Part shown: in pieces, positions 1 through 6,766 of the stretch
Position numbering within the stretch: the first letter of the stretch is position 1
Layout of the letters: every line of letters begins with the position of its first letter
NCBI GenBank assembly: GCA_937896185.1
Contig: CALBMG010000142.1
Span: 1-10,815 of the forward strand
Direction of reading: 5' to 3'
DNA from: an uncultured Microbacteriaceae bacterium
Lineage (GTDB): Bacteria > Actinomycetota > Actinomycetes > Actinomycetales > Microbacteriaceae
DNA length: 10,815 bases
The notes under the pieces: model-generated
What the model saw: the letters and a program-made list of their open reading frames with translations, nothing else
Told to the model about the DNA's origin: nothing
Databases searched by the model: none
Translations under genes and position numbers: made by a program

Positions 1-702
1 ACCATCCAGCGCCTTGATGGCACAGGTTGTCGCGACACCCTCGGGGCTTCCGCCCACGCCGTACGACATGTCGATTCGGCTGTCGCTGCGGGCCGCATTA
101 ATTCCCGCAGCCACGTCACCGTCCAGAATCAGACGAGTGTGGGCCCCCGCCGAGCGAATCTCTTCAATCGCCTCGGCGTGACGAGGGCGGTCGAGGATCG
201 CCACACGAATTTCGGACACCGACTTCTTTTTCGCCTTCGCCAGTTCTCGAATGTTGTCGCCCAATGACTGACCGAGATCCAGCACGCCGACACCATCAGC
301 GTTCGACACCAGCTTTTCCATGTAAAACACGGTCGAGGCGTCGAGCATCGAACCACGGTCAGCGACAGCCAACATCGAGATTGCGTTTCCGCGTCCGGCG
401 GCGGTCAGGCTGGTGCCATCGATGGGGTCGACCGCGATGTCGCACTCGGGGCCATATCCGTTTCCCACAACCTCGCCGTTGAACAGCATCGGGGCGTTGT
501 CCTTCTCGCCCTCACCGATCACGATGGTGCCCTGAAAGTTCACCGTTCCCAAAAATTTGCGCATCGCATCGACGGCTGCACCGTCGGCGGCGTTCTTGTC
601 ACCACGTCCCACGTACGGCATTGCGCGAATCGCCGCAGCCTCAGTGGCGCGAACGAGCTCCAGCGCCAAGTTACGGTCGGGGTGTGAAAAAGGGGTCTCC
701 AT
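1..702 (-). CDS. glpX: Fructose-1,6-bisphosphatase class II (GlpX), 3'-truncated by window edge
   Basis: Translating the minus strand from the ATG at 702 gives 234 residues open to the window edge. The family is usually about 320-340 residues, so roughly the last 100 are outside. The protein shows the GlpX hallmarks in order: GRGDKNAAD (residues 32-40), GEGEKD (63-68), the metal/phosphate motif DPIDGTSLT of the lithium-sensitive phosphatase superfamily (92-100), and GGSPEG (217-222). GlpX enzymes hydrolyse fructose 1,6-bisphosphate to fructose 6-phosphate in the cytosol using divalent metal, and are the usual gluconeogenic FBPase of actinobacteria. The start is supported by an AAAGGA Shine-Dalgarno (complement of 711-716), 8 nt before the ATG. 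It diverges from the aldolase gene fba, whose product makes its substrate. No frameshift or missing motif residue is seen in the visible part. Confidence 0.96.
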   Translation of the reverse strand, partial: METPFSHPDRNLALELVRATEAAAIRAMPYVGRGDKNAADGAAVDAMRKFLGTVNFQGTIVIGEGEKDNAPMLFNGEVVGNGYGPECDIAVDPIDGTSLTAAGRGNAISMLAVADRGSMLDASTVFYMEKLVSNADGVGVLDLGQSLGDNIRELAKAKKKSVSEIRVAILDRPRHAEAIEEIRSAGAHTRLILDGDVAAGINAARSDSRIDMSYGVGGSPEGVATTCAIKALDG

Positions 703-753
703 GGCATTCGTCCTTTCGTGGTCCGAACGCGCAGGTGGTGGTCCGCGCTCTCT

Positions 754-759
754 CAGCCT
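754..759 (-). promoter_or_regulatory. Candidate -10 box of glpX promoter
   Basis: The minus strand reads TAGGCT here, matching the actinobacterial TANNNT -10 pattern. It predicts a start of transcription near 747 and a leader of about 45 nt containing the AAAGGA ribosome site. No good -35 hexamer is visible. Short-motif evidence only. Confidence 0.35.
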
Positions 760-778
760 AACCCAGGTCGCAGTTGGC

Positions 779-784
779 TAGACT
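779..784 (+). promoter_or_regulatory. Candidate -10 box of fba promoter
   Basis: The plus strand reads TAGACT, the same hexamer as the candidate ispH -10 box further right. Transcription would start near 791, giving a leader of about 30 nt. No recognisable TTGACA-like -35 lies 16-18 nt upstream. That stretch is occupied by the candidate glpX -10 box. Confidence 0.4.
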
Positions 785-820
785 GGAGGCGCCGTAAGCA
801 CCCCACCACCAAGGAGCATC

Positions 821-1846
821 ATGCCTGTCGCAACACCGGATCAGTACGCCGAAATGCTGGACACCGCGAAGAAGAACGCCTTCGCTTTCCCCGCATTCAA
901 CGTGTCTTCATCGTCGACCATCAACGCCGTTCTTCAGGGCCTCGCCGAAGCCGGTTCTGACGGCATTCTCCAGGTCACCACGGGTGGTGCTGACTACTTC
1001 GCCGGCCACACCGTCAAAGCTCGCGCCACCGGCGCTCTCGCAATGGCTCGTTACGTCCACGAGGTAGCTAAGAACTACGGTGTGACCGTTGCTGTTCACA
1101 CCGATCACTGCCCCAAGGACGCACTTGACGGTTTCGTTATGCCCCTGATCGCCGCCAGCGAGGAAGAGGTCAAGGCCGGACGCAACCCCATCTTCCAGTC
1201 GCACATGTGGGATGGTTCCGCTGTCCCCCTGGCCGAGAACCTGCGCATCGCCGAGGACATGCTGAAGAAGACCAAAAACATCAACGCAATCCTCGAGGTC
1301 GAAATCGGCGTCGTCGGTGGCGAAGAGGATGGCGTCAGCCACGAGATCAACGACCAGCTGTACACCACCCTTGAGGACGCCATTGCGACCGTCGAGGCTT
1401 TGGGCTTGGGCGAGAACGGCCGTTACATGGCTGCCCTGACCTTCGGTAACGTCCACGGCGTCTACAAGCCCGGCAACGTCAAATTGCGTCCCGAAATCCT
1501 CGCCGACATCCAGGCCGGCCTTGCCGCCAAGTACGGCACCGGCCCCAAGCCCATGGACCTGGTGTTCCACGGTGGCTCGGGTTCAACGAACGAGGAAATC
1601 GCCGAGGCTGTGCGCAACGGTGTCGTGAAGATGAACATCGACACGGACACCCAGTACGCCTACACCCGCGCCATCGCGGACACCATGTTCAAGAACTATG
1701 ACGGAGTCCTCAAGGTCGACGGCGAGATGGGCAACAAGAAGGTTTATGACCCTCGAGCCTGGGGCAAGATTGCCGAGACTGCGATGGCTCAGCGTGTTGT
1801 GGATTACGCGAACCAGCTGGGTTCGGCGGGCAAGTCGATCCACTAG
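821..1846 (+). CDS. fba: Class II fructose-bisphosphate aldolase
   Basis: This 341-residue cytosolic enzyme catalyses reversible condensation of dihydroxyacetone phosphate and glyceraldehyde 3-phosphate to fructose 1,6-bisphosphate. Class II zinc-aldolase features are intact: HTDHC at 93-97 (catalytic Asp95, zinc-ligand His96), GGEEDGV at 166-172, NVHGVYKPGN at 210-219 (His212), FHGGSGS at 249-255 (His250) and the substrate-phosphate-binding segment NIDTDTQYA at 272-280. Length fits the FbaA subgroup. The ATG at 821 is preceded by AAGGAG (811-816) with a short 4-nt spacer, and the N-terminal MPVATPDQYAEML is typical of the family. It is a single-gene unit: a divergent promoter region shared with glpX lies on the left and a strong terminator immediately to the right. 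Confidence 0.98.
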   Translation: MPVATPDQYAEMLDTAKKNAFAFPAFNVSSSSTINAVLQGLAEAGSDGILQVTTGGADYFAGHTVKARATGALAMARYVHEVAKNYGVTVAVHTDHCPKDALDGFVMPLIAASEEEVKAGRNPIFQSHMWDGSAVPLAENLRIAEDMLKKTKNINAILEVEIGVVGGEEDGVSHEINDQLYTTLEDAIATVEALGLGENGRYMAALTFGNVHGVYKPGNVKLRPEILADIQAGLAAKYGTGPKPMDLVFHGGSGSTNEEIAEAVRNGVVKMNIDTDTQYAYTRAIADTMFKNYDGVLKVDGEMGNKKVYDPRAWGKIAETAMAQRVVDYANQLGSAGKSIH

Positions 1847-1859
1847 TCGCTACATATTT

Positions 1860-1896
1860 CGGAGCCCCGCACAGTGTGCGGGGCTCCGTTGTTTTA
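1860..1896 (+). terminator. Rho-independent terminator after fba
   Basis: A perfect 13-bp G+C-rich stem (1860-1872 pairing with 1876-1888, left arm CGGAGCCCCGCAC) closes a 3-nt loop and is followed by TTGTTTTA (1889-1896). It lies 13 nt past the fba stop codon. On the minus strand the hairpin is followed by a sequence that is not T-rich, so it is chiefly a plus-strand terminator. It may also block ispH readthrough. Confidence 0.9.
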
Positions 1897-1977
1897 CACG
1901 TGTGGAATGGACGCGCGAGCACGGCGAACGTGCCGGCGGGGCTACACCATACACGGGCCGCCAGCGTGCCAGGGGCG

Positions 1978-3048
1978 CTAGTTTTTGCGGCCGCCCAAGG
2001 CGCGCTCGTCCTGTTCGCCGTCGGCGTTGATTCGCAATTCCTTGGGCAGGCTAAACACCAGGTCTTCGGTGGTGGTGCGCACCTCGGCGACATCACCGAA
2101 ACCGGCTTCAGCAAGGTCGGCGAGCACGTCCTGCACAAGCTGCTCGGGGACACTCGCGCCACTCGAAATTCCAATCGTGGACACACCAGCCAGCCATTCT
2201 TGGCGAATCTCGTGCGCGTAATCCACACGGTAGGCGGCGCGGGCGCCATACTCGGCGGCCACCTCGACGAGTCGAACCGAGTTTGACGAATTCGCGCTGC
2301 CCACGACGATGACGAGGTCGCATTCGGGTGCGATCTTCTTGATCGCCACCTGGCGATTCTGTGTCGCGTAACAAATGTCGTCGCTGGGCGGGTCCTGCAA
2401 GTGCGGGAAACGTGCACGTAACCGGGCAACGGTGGTCATGGTTTCGTCTACCGACAGTGTGGTCTGCGACAGCCAAATCAATTTGTCCGTCTCGGGAACC
2501 TCCACCGTATCGGCGGCATCGGGGTCGTTGACGAGGGTCGTCTGTTCGGGAGCGTGCCCCATCGTTCCCTCGACCTCTTCGTGGCCTTCGTGGCCGACAA
2601 GCAGGATGTGGAAACCTTGGCGCGAGAAACGCTCGGCCTCGCGGTGCACCTTGGTGACGAGCGGGCAGGTGGCATCGATTGCCAAAAGGTTGCGGCTTGC
2701 CGCACCCGCCTTAACTGCAGGGGAAACTCCGTGCGCGCTGAAGACCAGGTGCGCGCCCTCGGGCGCCTCGTCAACCTCGTTGATAAAGATCGCGCCTCGG
2801 GACGTGAGCTCACGCACAACTTCGACGTTGTGCACGATCTCTTTGCGTACATAAACGGGTGCACCGTATTGGTCCAAAGCTTTCTCGACCGCAATCACCG
2901 CACGATCGACACCGGCGCAGTACCCACGTGGTGCTGCAAGCAGCACACGTTTCGGCGACTCGGTGGGTTGCTCGATCAGCGCGCTCTTTCGACGAGCTGA
3001 CACTGCAGTGGGAAAGAGTGCTTCGTTTCCGTTGCTGACCTGGTTCAC
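1978..3048 (-). CDS. ispH: 4-hydroxy-3-methylbut-2-enyl diphosphate reductase
   Basis: IspH (LytB) is the [4Fe-4S] enzyme that makes IPP and DMAPP in the last step of the MEP isoprenoid pathway. The 356-residue product carries all three cluster cysteines: Cys44 in [12 protein letters not shown] (39-50), Cys128 in DATCPLV, and Cys226 in ICYATQNRQ. It also has HNVEVV (His73), SAHGVSP (His106), [13 protein letters not shown] (152-164, His156, proton-relay Glu158) and [11 protein letters not shown] (250-260). It is longer than E. coli IspH because of about 32 extra N-terminal residues and a charged C-terminal tail. The start is GTG at 3048, with no Shine-Dalgarno but a TAGACT box 6 nt upstream, suggesting a leaderless mRNA. 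A downstream start nearer residue 30 cannot be excluded. The phosphorylase gene ends 40 nt upstream on the same strand, so some readthrough is possible. Mycobacteria also keep an ispH (lytB2) near xseA/xseB, from memory. Confidence 0.97.
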   Translation of the reverse strand: MNQVSNGNEALFPTAVSARRKSALIEQPTESPKRVLLAAPRGYCAGVDRAVIAVEKALDQYGAPVYVRKEIVHNVEVVRELTSRGAIFINEVDEAPEGAHLVFSAHGVSPAVKAGAASRNLLAIDATCPLVTKVHREAERFSRQGFHILLVGHEGHEEVEGTMGHAPEQTTLVNDPDAADTVEVPETDKLIWLSQTTLSVDETMTTVARLRARFPHLQDPPSDDICYATQNRQVAIKKIAPECDLVIVVGSANSSNSVRLVEVAAEYGARAAYRVDYAHEIRQEWLAGVSTIGISSGASVPEQLVQDVLADLAEAGFGDVAEVRTTTEDLVFSLPKELRINADGEQDERALGGRKN

Positions 3049-3054
3049 CTGTTC

Positions 3055-3060
3055 AGTCTA
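3055..3060 (-). promoter_or_regulatory. Candidate -10 box for leaderless ispH mRNA
   Basis: The minus strand reads TAGACT, then six bases (GAACAG), then the GTG start codon at 3048. With the last T of the box at -7, transcription would begin exactly at the start codon. There is no Shine-Dalgarno in between. No clear -35 is present. Confidence 0.5.
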
Positions 3061-3088
3061 ACTTTCAGCCCAGCGCGTGGTGGCAGTG

Positions 3089-4558
3089 TTAGCGGGCGAC
3101 GGCCAGTTCTTCGACGGTCGAGTACACCGTGGCGCCCTCGGCCGAGTTCACGGTGATACGGAATGCTGCCGCGCCCACGGTGGTGGTCACCTCGAGTGCG
3201 ATGGAGTCGGAGCCGTGAATCCAGGTCAACGAAATCGAATCCGTCGAGGTCTGTGCCCAACTGAACTCGCCCTCGAAGGCAGGGTTCTTGCGCAGTCGAG
3301 CCAGGGCGATGATTGCCTGCGGGACAGGGGTGGCCAGCGCCTCGGCGATTTCTTCGGGAGTGTAGTGGTGACGGTTAACGTCACGGCCCTGTCCCGATGC
3401 CTCGAAAAGTTTGACGTCGTCCATGCCGTTGAGCAGACCCACGTAATAAACCTGGGGCTCGCCGGGAAGGAAGAACTGCACGGCACGAGAGGCCACGTAT
3501 GCGACGTCGTCAGCCAAAATGTTGGGCAGTGTGGCATTGATCTGGTGGGGCAATGTGAACCATTGCGGCACCACGCTGGCGATGTTCGAGTGACCGCCCG
3601 TGTTCTCGGCGGCGCGTTCAAAGATGTACGCCATGTCGTCCTGAGAAATCAGGCCGGGTCGCCCGCTGATGGGGCCTGCGTCGATGACGCCGAAACCGTC
3701 GTGGGTGTCGAGCACGTTGAGGCAGTTGCTTGGGCGGATCGCGAACCAGTCGCCCAGCTTGTCGACGGTGCCGGTGAAGAACGAGTGCAACAGCAGCGGT
3801 GCGGTCTGGAAGTCATAGATGAGGTCGACCAAGGGGGCAATGGCCAGCTGCTGAGTGTAGTGAGCGTGGACTTCAACGAGCACGCGCATGCCATATGAGT
3901 GAATCAACTCGGTGAGCTCTTCGACGAACTTCAGGGTTTCGTCGGTCATGAACGAGTCGTTGCCGGGGGTCTTTACGGCGTATCCGATGGCATCCAGACG
4001 GATTACCTTGACGCCACCGCTGGCGAGCGCCTCGATGACGCGAACCAGGTAGGCCTGGCCGGCGGGGTGGTTGATGTCGATGTCGACCTGGGTCGGCATG
4101 AAGGTGGTCCAGACCAGTCGGCGCACACCGTTTACTTCATATGCGGTGAACGGCAGTCCGGGTCGGGGGCGATAGAACGCGGTGATGTCGTTTTCGTTTC
4201 CGCCGTTGGGGAACACGACGTCGAAGGTCAGGAACATTCCGTCGTATTCGGATTCCGTTCCCTTGGCCTGCCAGTCGAGGAATTCGGGGGAAAGGGATGA
4301 TGCGTGGTTCACGATCAGGTCGGCGGTGACCTCGTGGGTTTGCGAGATGCGCTTGAAGTCCGACCAGTGCCCCAGGCGGGGGTCAACGATTGTGTGATCA
4401 ATCGGGTCGAATCCGGCATCGTCGCCGTCGTAGGGATGGAAGAACGGCAGGACGTGAATTCCGTCGAAATCGGCGAGGGGCCCCGCAAGGAGCTTCTCGA
4501 TTTCGCCCAGGTTCCCGCCGACGCGCTCGGCGTATACAAGGATGCTGGTGCCTGACAT
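3089..4558 (-). CDS. Sucrose phosphorylase family enzyme (GH13, subfamily 18)
   Basis: The 489-residue protein aligns by eye over its length with Bifidobacterium sucrose phosphorylase (504 residues). Shared blocks include VLPFFHPYDG (36-45), GFDPIDHT (49-56), YRPRPGLPF (129-137), AVQFFLPGEPQVYYVG (359-374) and GRDVNRHHY (391-399). The catalytic set is complete: nucleophile Asp189 in IRLDAIGYAV, acid/base Glu229 in VEVHAHY, and transition-state Asp287 in LDTHDG. Family members phosphorolyse an alpha-glucoside, usually sucrose, to alpha-glucose 1-phosphate. The acceptor loop (about 326-340) differs from the bifidobacterial enzyme, reading TLPHQIN where that has LDLYQVN. Sucrose 6'-phosphate, glucosylglycerate or another acceptor is therefore possible, and I leave the symbol blank. 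No signal peptide, so cytosolic. The start is the ATG at 4558, with GGAGG 4 nt upstream. A longer frame to 4630 runs across the promoter and operator and is unlikely. No transporter, kinase or regulator gene is adjacent. Confidence 0.9.
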   Translation of the reverse strand: MSGTSILVYAERVGGNLGEIEKLLAGPLADFDGIHVLPFFHPYDGDDAGFDPIDHTIVDPRLGHWSDFKRISQTHEVTADLIVNHASSLSPEFLDWQAKGTESEYDGMFLTFDVVFPNGGNENDITAFYRPRPGLPFTAYEVNGVRRLVWTTFMPTQVDIDINHPAGQAYLVRVIEALASGGVKVIRLDAIGYAVKTPGNDSFMTDETLKFVEELTELIHSYGMRVLVEVHAHYTQQLAIAPLVDLIYDFQTAPLLLHSFFTGTVDKLGDWFAIRPSNCLNVLDTHDGFGVIDAGPISGRPGLISQDDMAYIFERAAENTGGHSNIASVVPQWFTLPHQINATLPNILADDVAYVASRAVQFFLPGEPQVYYVGLLNGMDDVKLFEASGQGRDVNRHHYTPEEIAEALATPVPQAIIALARLRKNPAFEGEFSWAQTSTDSISLTWIHGSDSIALEVTTTVGAAAFRITVNSAEGATVYSTVEELAVAR

Positions 4559-4562
4559 AAAA

Positions 4563-4567
4563 CCTCC
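4563..4567 (-). promoter_or_regulatory. Shine-Dalgarno of the phosphorylase gene
   Basis: The minus strand reads GGAGG, four bases before the ATG at 4558. It decides this start over the upstream in-frame ATG at 4630. Confidence 0.75.
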
Positions 4568-4581
4568 ACTACACAGAAAGT

Positions 4582-4601
4582 CACGCGGTGGTGGACGCGT
4601 G
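4582..4601 (-). repeat. Inverted repeat in the phosphorylase leader
   Basis: Six-base perfect arms CACGCG (4582-4587) and CGCGTG (4596-4601) flank an 8-nt spacer. If transcription starts near 4602, this forms a hairpin at the extreme 5' end of the mRNA. As DNA it could be a second protein-binding site. Its role is unknown. Confidence 0.35.
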
Positions 4602-4608
4602 TGTTTCA

Positions 4609-4614
4609 ACATTA
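4609..4614 (-). promoter_or_regulatory. Candidate -10 box of the phosphorylase promoter
   Basis: The minus strand reads TAATGT, fitting TANNNT. It predicts transcription from about 4602 and a 44-nt leader that includes the GGAGG site. The -35 position expected from a 17-nt spacer (4632-4637) falls inside the palindrome at 4624-4641. Confidence 0.4.
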
Positions 4615-4623
4615 GTGGATGTG

Positions 4624-4641
4624 CATGCAAACGGTTACATG
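4624..4641. promoter_or_regulatory. LacI-family operator-like palindrome
   Basis: The 18-bp sequence CATGCAAACGGTTACATG is an imperfect palindrome with 14 of 18 positions symmetric, centred on CG. Its core TGCAAACGGTTACA resembles the TGTAAACGTTTACA-type sites bound by LacI/GalR-family sugar repressors. It lies in the divergent region between the phosphorylase gene and xseA, and covers the expected -35 position of both promoters. The regulator is not encoded in this window. Confidence 0.55.
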
Positions 4642-4655
4642 TCGACGCACCCCGC

Positions 4656-4661
4656 TAATCT
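4656..4661 (+). promoter_or_regulatory. Candidate -10 box for leaderless xseA mRNA
   Basis: TAATCT is followed by seven bases and then the ATG at 4669, with no Shine-Dalgarno. Transcription would begin at or one base before the start codon. This supports 4669 over the upstream in-frame ATGs. Confidence 0.5.
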
Positions 4662-4668
4662 GGTCGTT

Positions 4669-5901
4669 ATGAGCGAACCTGGCGATCAGATGGGTGGCAT
4701 CCCCGTGATGTCGGTCTCGAATGTCGCTCAGAGCATGCGCACGCACATCAATGCTCTTCCTCCAGTGTGGATTGAAGGGCAACTGGCATCGTGGAATGTT
4801 CGCAACGGACATGCCTACGCCAAGCTGAAGGACGTCACCGAGGACGCGACAATTTCGGTCACAGTGTGGCGTTCCGTGCTCGAGTCACTGTCGGAACAAT
4901 TCGCCCAAGGCGACAAGGTCCGTGTGCTGGCAAAACCCGACTATTGGGTGGCCGGCGGCACCCTGTCGTTCACCGCAAAGGACATGCGACACGAAGGCCT
5001 CGGCGACATTCTGGAAAAGATTGAACGGCTCCGTCGACAGCTCGCCAGCGAAGGCTTGCTCGACGAATCACGCAAGAAGCCCCTGCCCTTCCTGCCGTTG
5101 TGTATCGGGTTAATTACGGGCGCGAACAGCGACGCCGAAAAAGATGTGCTGACGAATGCCCGTTTGCGGTGGAGCGACGTTCAATTCCAGGTCGTACACA
5201 CTGCGGTGCAGGGCGAAAATTGCGCACCACAAGTAGCCCGTGCCATTGCCGAACTCGACGCTGACCCCGAAATCGATGTCATCATCATCGCTCGAGGCGG
5301 CGGGGACTTCCTTCACCTGTTACCGTTCAGCGACGAACTGGTGGTGCGGGCTGCGGCGACAGCATCGACACCCATTGTTTCGGCAATCGGCCACGAAAAC
5401 GACAGGCCGTTGTTGGACGAGGTCGCAGACCTGCGAGCCTCGACGCCTACCGACGCGGCGAAACGTGTTGTGCCGGACGTGACACAGGAACTCGCGAATA
5501 TTTCGAGCGCCCGGTCACGTATCACGAACGCGGTGGGGTCGAAACTACGCACAGAAACCGACCACATCGCCCAGCTTCGATCCCGGCCGGTCATGGCAAA
5601 CCCGGCCGTCTACCTTGAGCGTCACGAATCCGACCTGCGTAACTATGTCCACAAGGGCGCGACATTGATCGACCGCGTACTCGAACGCGCAACCGCCGAA
5701 ACCGCACAACTATCCGCGCAAATGCGCGCACTTTCGCCCCAGCACACCCTGGAACGCGGGTACTCGATCGTTCGCGGCACGGACGGTGCCGTGATTTCGT
5801 CGGTTGCGAACATCGCCGTGGGGGACGCATTCACGGTCCGTGTTGCCGACGGAACCATCGACGCCACGGTTGCCCAGACGTCACCCTCGAACGCTCGATG
5901 A
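4669..5901 (+). CDS. xseA: Exodeoxyribonuclease VII large subunit
   Basis: XseA is the catalytic subunit of exonuclease VII, which degrades single-stranded DNA from both ends in repair. With the ATG at 4669 the product is 410 residues, near the family norm. An N-terminal OB-fold (about 15-105) carries VWIEGQLASWNVRNGHAYAK (33-52). The nuclease domain has IGLITGANSDAEKDVL (146-161), the IIARGGGDF signature (206-214), FSDELVVRA (220-228), GHENDRPLLDEVADLRASTPTDAAK (241-265, quoted as two adjoining motifs GHENDRPL and ADLRASTPTDAAK). It is followed by an alpha-helical region and the terminal LERGYSIV motif (361-368). The reading frame is open back to 4588, but that stretch holds the operator and both divergent promoters and has no ribosome site. 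Partner xseB begins 53 nt downstream. Confidence 0.96.
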   Translation: MSEPGDQMGGIPVMSVSNVAQSMRTHINALPPVWIEGQLASWNVRNGHAYAKLKDVTEDATISVTVWRSVLESLSEQFAQGDKVRVLAKPDYWVAGGTLSFTAKDMRHEGLGDILEKIERLRRQLASEGLLDESRKKPLPFLPLCIGLITGANSDAEKDVLTNARLRWSDVQFQVVHTAVQGENCAPQVARAIAELDADPEIDVIIIARGGGDFLHLLPFSDELVVRAAATASTPIVSAIGHENDRPLLDEVADLRASTPTDAAKRVVPDVTQELANISSARSRITNAVGSKLRTETDHIAQLRSRPVMANPAVYLERHESDLRNYVHKGATLIDRVLERATAETAQLSAQMRALSPQHTLERGYSIVRGTDGAVISSVANIAVGDAFTVRVADGTIDATVAQTSPSNAR

Positions 5902-5942
5902 ACAGTTCCCCAACTCACGCCTCACCCCACCTACGCGAACGG

Positions 5943-5948
5943 TAACCT
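5943..5948 (+). promoter_or_regulatory. Candidate -10 box for leaderless xseB mRNA
   Basis: TAACCT, then six bases (AGAAAT), then the ATG at 5955. There is no Shine-Dalgarno. This suggests an internal promoter in the xseA-fumC run, with transcription starting at the xseB start codon. Confidence 0.5.
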
Positions 5949-5954
5949 AGAAAT

Positions 5955-6167
5955 ATGGCCACGAAACTCCCCGCAATCGACACTCTGACCTATGAACAAG
6001 CCCGCGACGAACTCGTTGTGATTGTCCAGTCGCTCGAGGCAGGCACCGCATCGCTCGACGAATCCGTGACGCTGTGGGAACGTGGCGAAGCACTGGCCGT
6101 CCGATGCGAGGAATGGCTTGTCGGTGCACGGGCGCGACTCGAAGCCGCCCGAAAGACCGCCGAATGA
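5955..6167 (+). CDS. xseB: Exodeoxyribonuclease VII small subunit
   Basis: The 70-residue acidic, helical protein matches XseB: the core [20 protein letters not shown] (11-30) and the second helix [15 protein letters not shown] (33-47) are the family pattern. The length is normal (60-85). Several copies bind the XseA helical arm to form active exonuclease VII. It follows xseA by 53 nt, has a TAACCT box 6 nt before its ATG, and lacks a Shine-Dalgarno. Its stop codon overlaps the next gene's start as ATGA (6164-6167), which favours translational coupling to the membrane protein downstream. Confidence 0.93.
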   Translation: MATKLPAIDTLTYEQARDELVVIVQSLEAGTASLDESVTLWERGEALAVRCEEWLVGARARLEAARKTAE

Positions 6168-6766
6168 CAGAACCCGTCGTCGACAAGGCGGCATTGCGCC
6201 GGTCACGTCAAACCCCCACCAACCTGATCCTGTCGCTGCTGGCGTCACTCGGAATTGTTCTCTTCCTCGTGCTGGTTGTGGTTCGCCCCGAAACACCCGC
6301 CGAGGACAAAGCCGTGGATTGGCACACTGCCGCCGCGGCAGCACAAGCAACAGTGACCGACACGGTCATCATTGACCCCGTGCTGGGTGACGACGCGTGG
6401 GCTAACCGTGCCGAGCTCACAGCGGGCGACCCCGCAGTGTGGAGCATCGGCTGGGTGCACAACGACACCAACGGCAACCCCACTCTGTTCACCGCAATGG
6501 ACCAATATTTCGGCAATTTTGATGTGTCCGACATCGTCGGCGACACCGCGCCGTTCGCCTACCAACCCTCGGCGGGCATCAGCTGGACTGGGTACGACCG
6601 AATTTATTCGGCGGATCCCGGCAACCACGCGTGGGTGTGGGTCACCGAATTCGACGGAAACACGATAGTTGTATCCACGTCAGATGCCAGCGAAAACCCC
6701 ACCGCATCCCGTGCCATCGTCGACGCCATCAGCGCGTTCCTCACCACGAACGGAGCAGCCTCATGA
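6164..6766 (+). CDS. Membrane-anchored DUF4245-like protein
   Basis: This 200-residue protein has a short basic N-terminus (LRRSRQTP, 11-18), one hydrophobic helix (about 20-40) and an otherwise polar body, so it is predicted to sit in the cytoplasmic membrane by a single N-terminal helix with the C-terminal domain outside. The body is rich in Trp and Tyr (WSIGWVHN 93-100, [11 protein letters not shown] 138-148, HAWVWVTE 155-162). Order, size and the xseB/fumC neighbourhood fit the actinobacterial family of unknown function DUF4245. I assign it from pattern memory, not a search. The start is the ATG at 6164, overlapping the xseB stop. A longer in-frame start at 6074 would lie inside xseB and gives shadow-like sequence. 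Its own stop overlaps the carbonic anhydrase start. Function unknown; no catalytic motif seen. Confidence 0.8.
   Translation: MTEPVVDKAALRRSRQTPTNLILSLLASLGIVLFLVLVVVRPETPAEDKAVDWHTAAAAAQATVTDTVIIDPVLGDDAWANRAELTAGDPAVWSIGWVHNDTNGNPTLFTAMDQYFGNFDVSDIVGDTAPFAYQPSAGISWTGYDRIYSADPGNHAWVWVTEFDGNTIVVSTSDASENPTASRAIVDAISAFLTTNGAAS

Noticed and set aside
908..1570. Long open frame on the minus strand opposite fba (220 codons)
   Set aside because: Lies wholly inside a clear aldolase gene, has no ribosome site, and its low-complexity Val/Gly/Asp-rich translation is the usual complement-strand shadow in G+C-rich DNA.
1897..1977. Possible small gene or second terminator between the fba terminator and the ispH stop
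   Set aside because: Only 81 bp; a 5-bp stem (1919-1923 with 1929-1933) is too weak, and no start plus ribosome site is seen.
3077..3898. Long open frame on the plus strand opposite the phosphorylase gene (273 codons)
   Set aside because: Antisense to intact catalytic motifs, with no recognisable protein features and no start signal.
4559..4630. N-terminal extension of the phosphorylase from the ATG at 4630
   Set aside because: Extra 24 residues do not resemble the family, and GGAGG is correctly placed only for the ATG at 4558.
4588..4668. N-terminal extension of xseA from the ATG at 4588
   Set aside because: Would place coding sequence over the operator and both promoters, has no Shine-Dalgarno, and adds residues absent from the family; 4669 has a well-placed -10 box.
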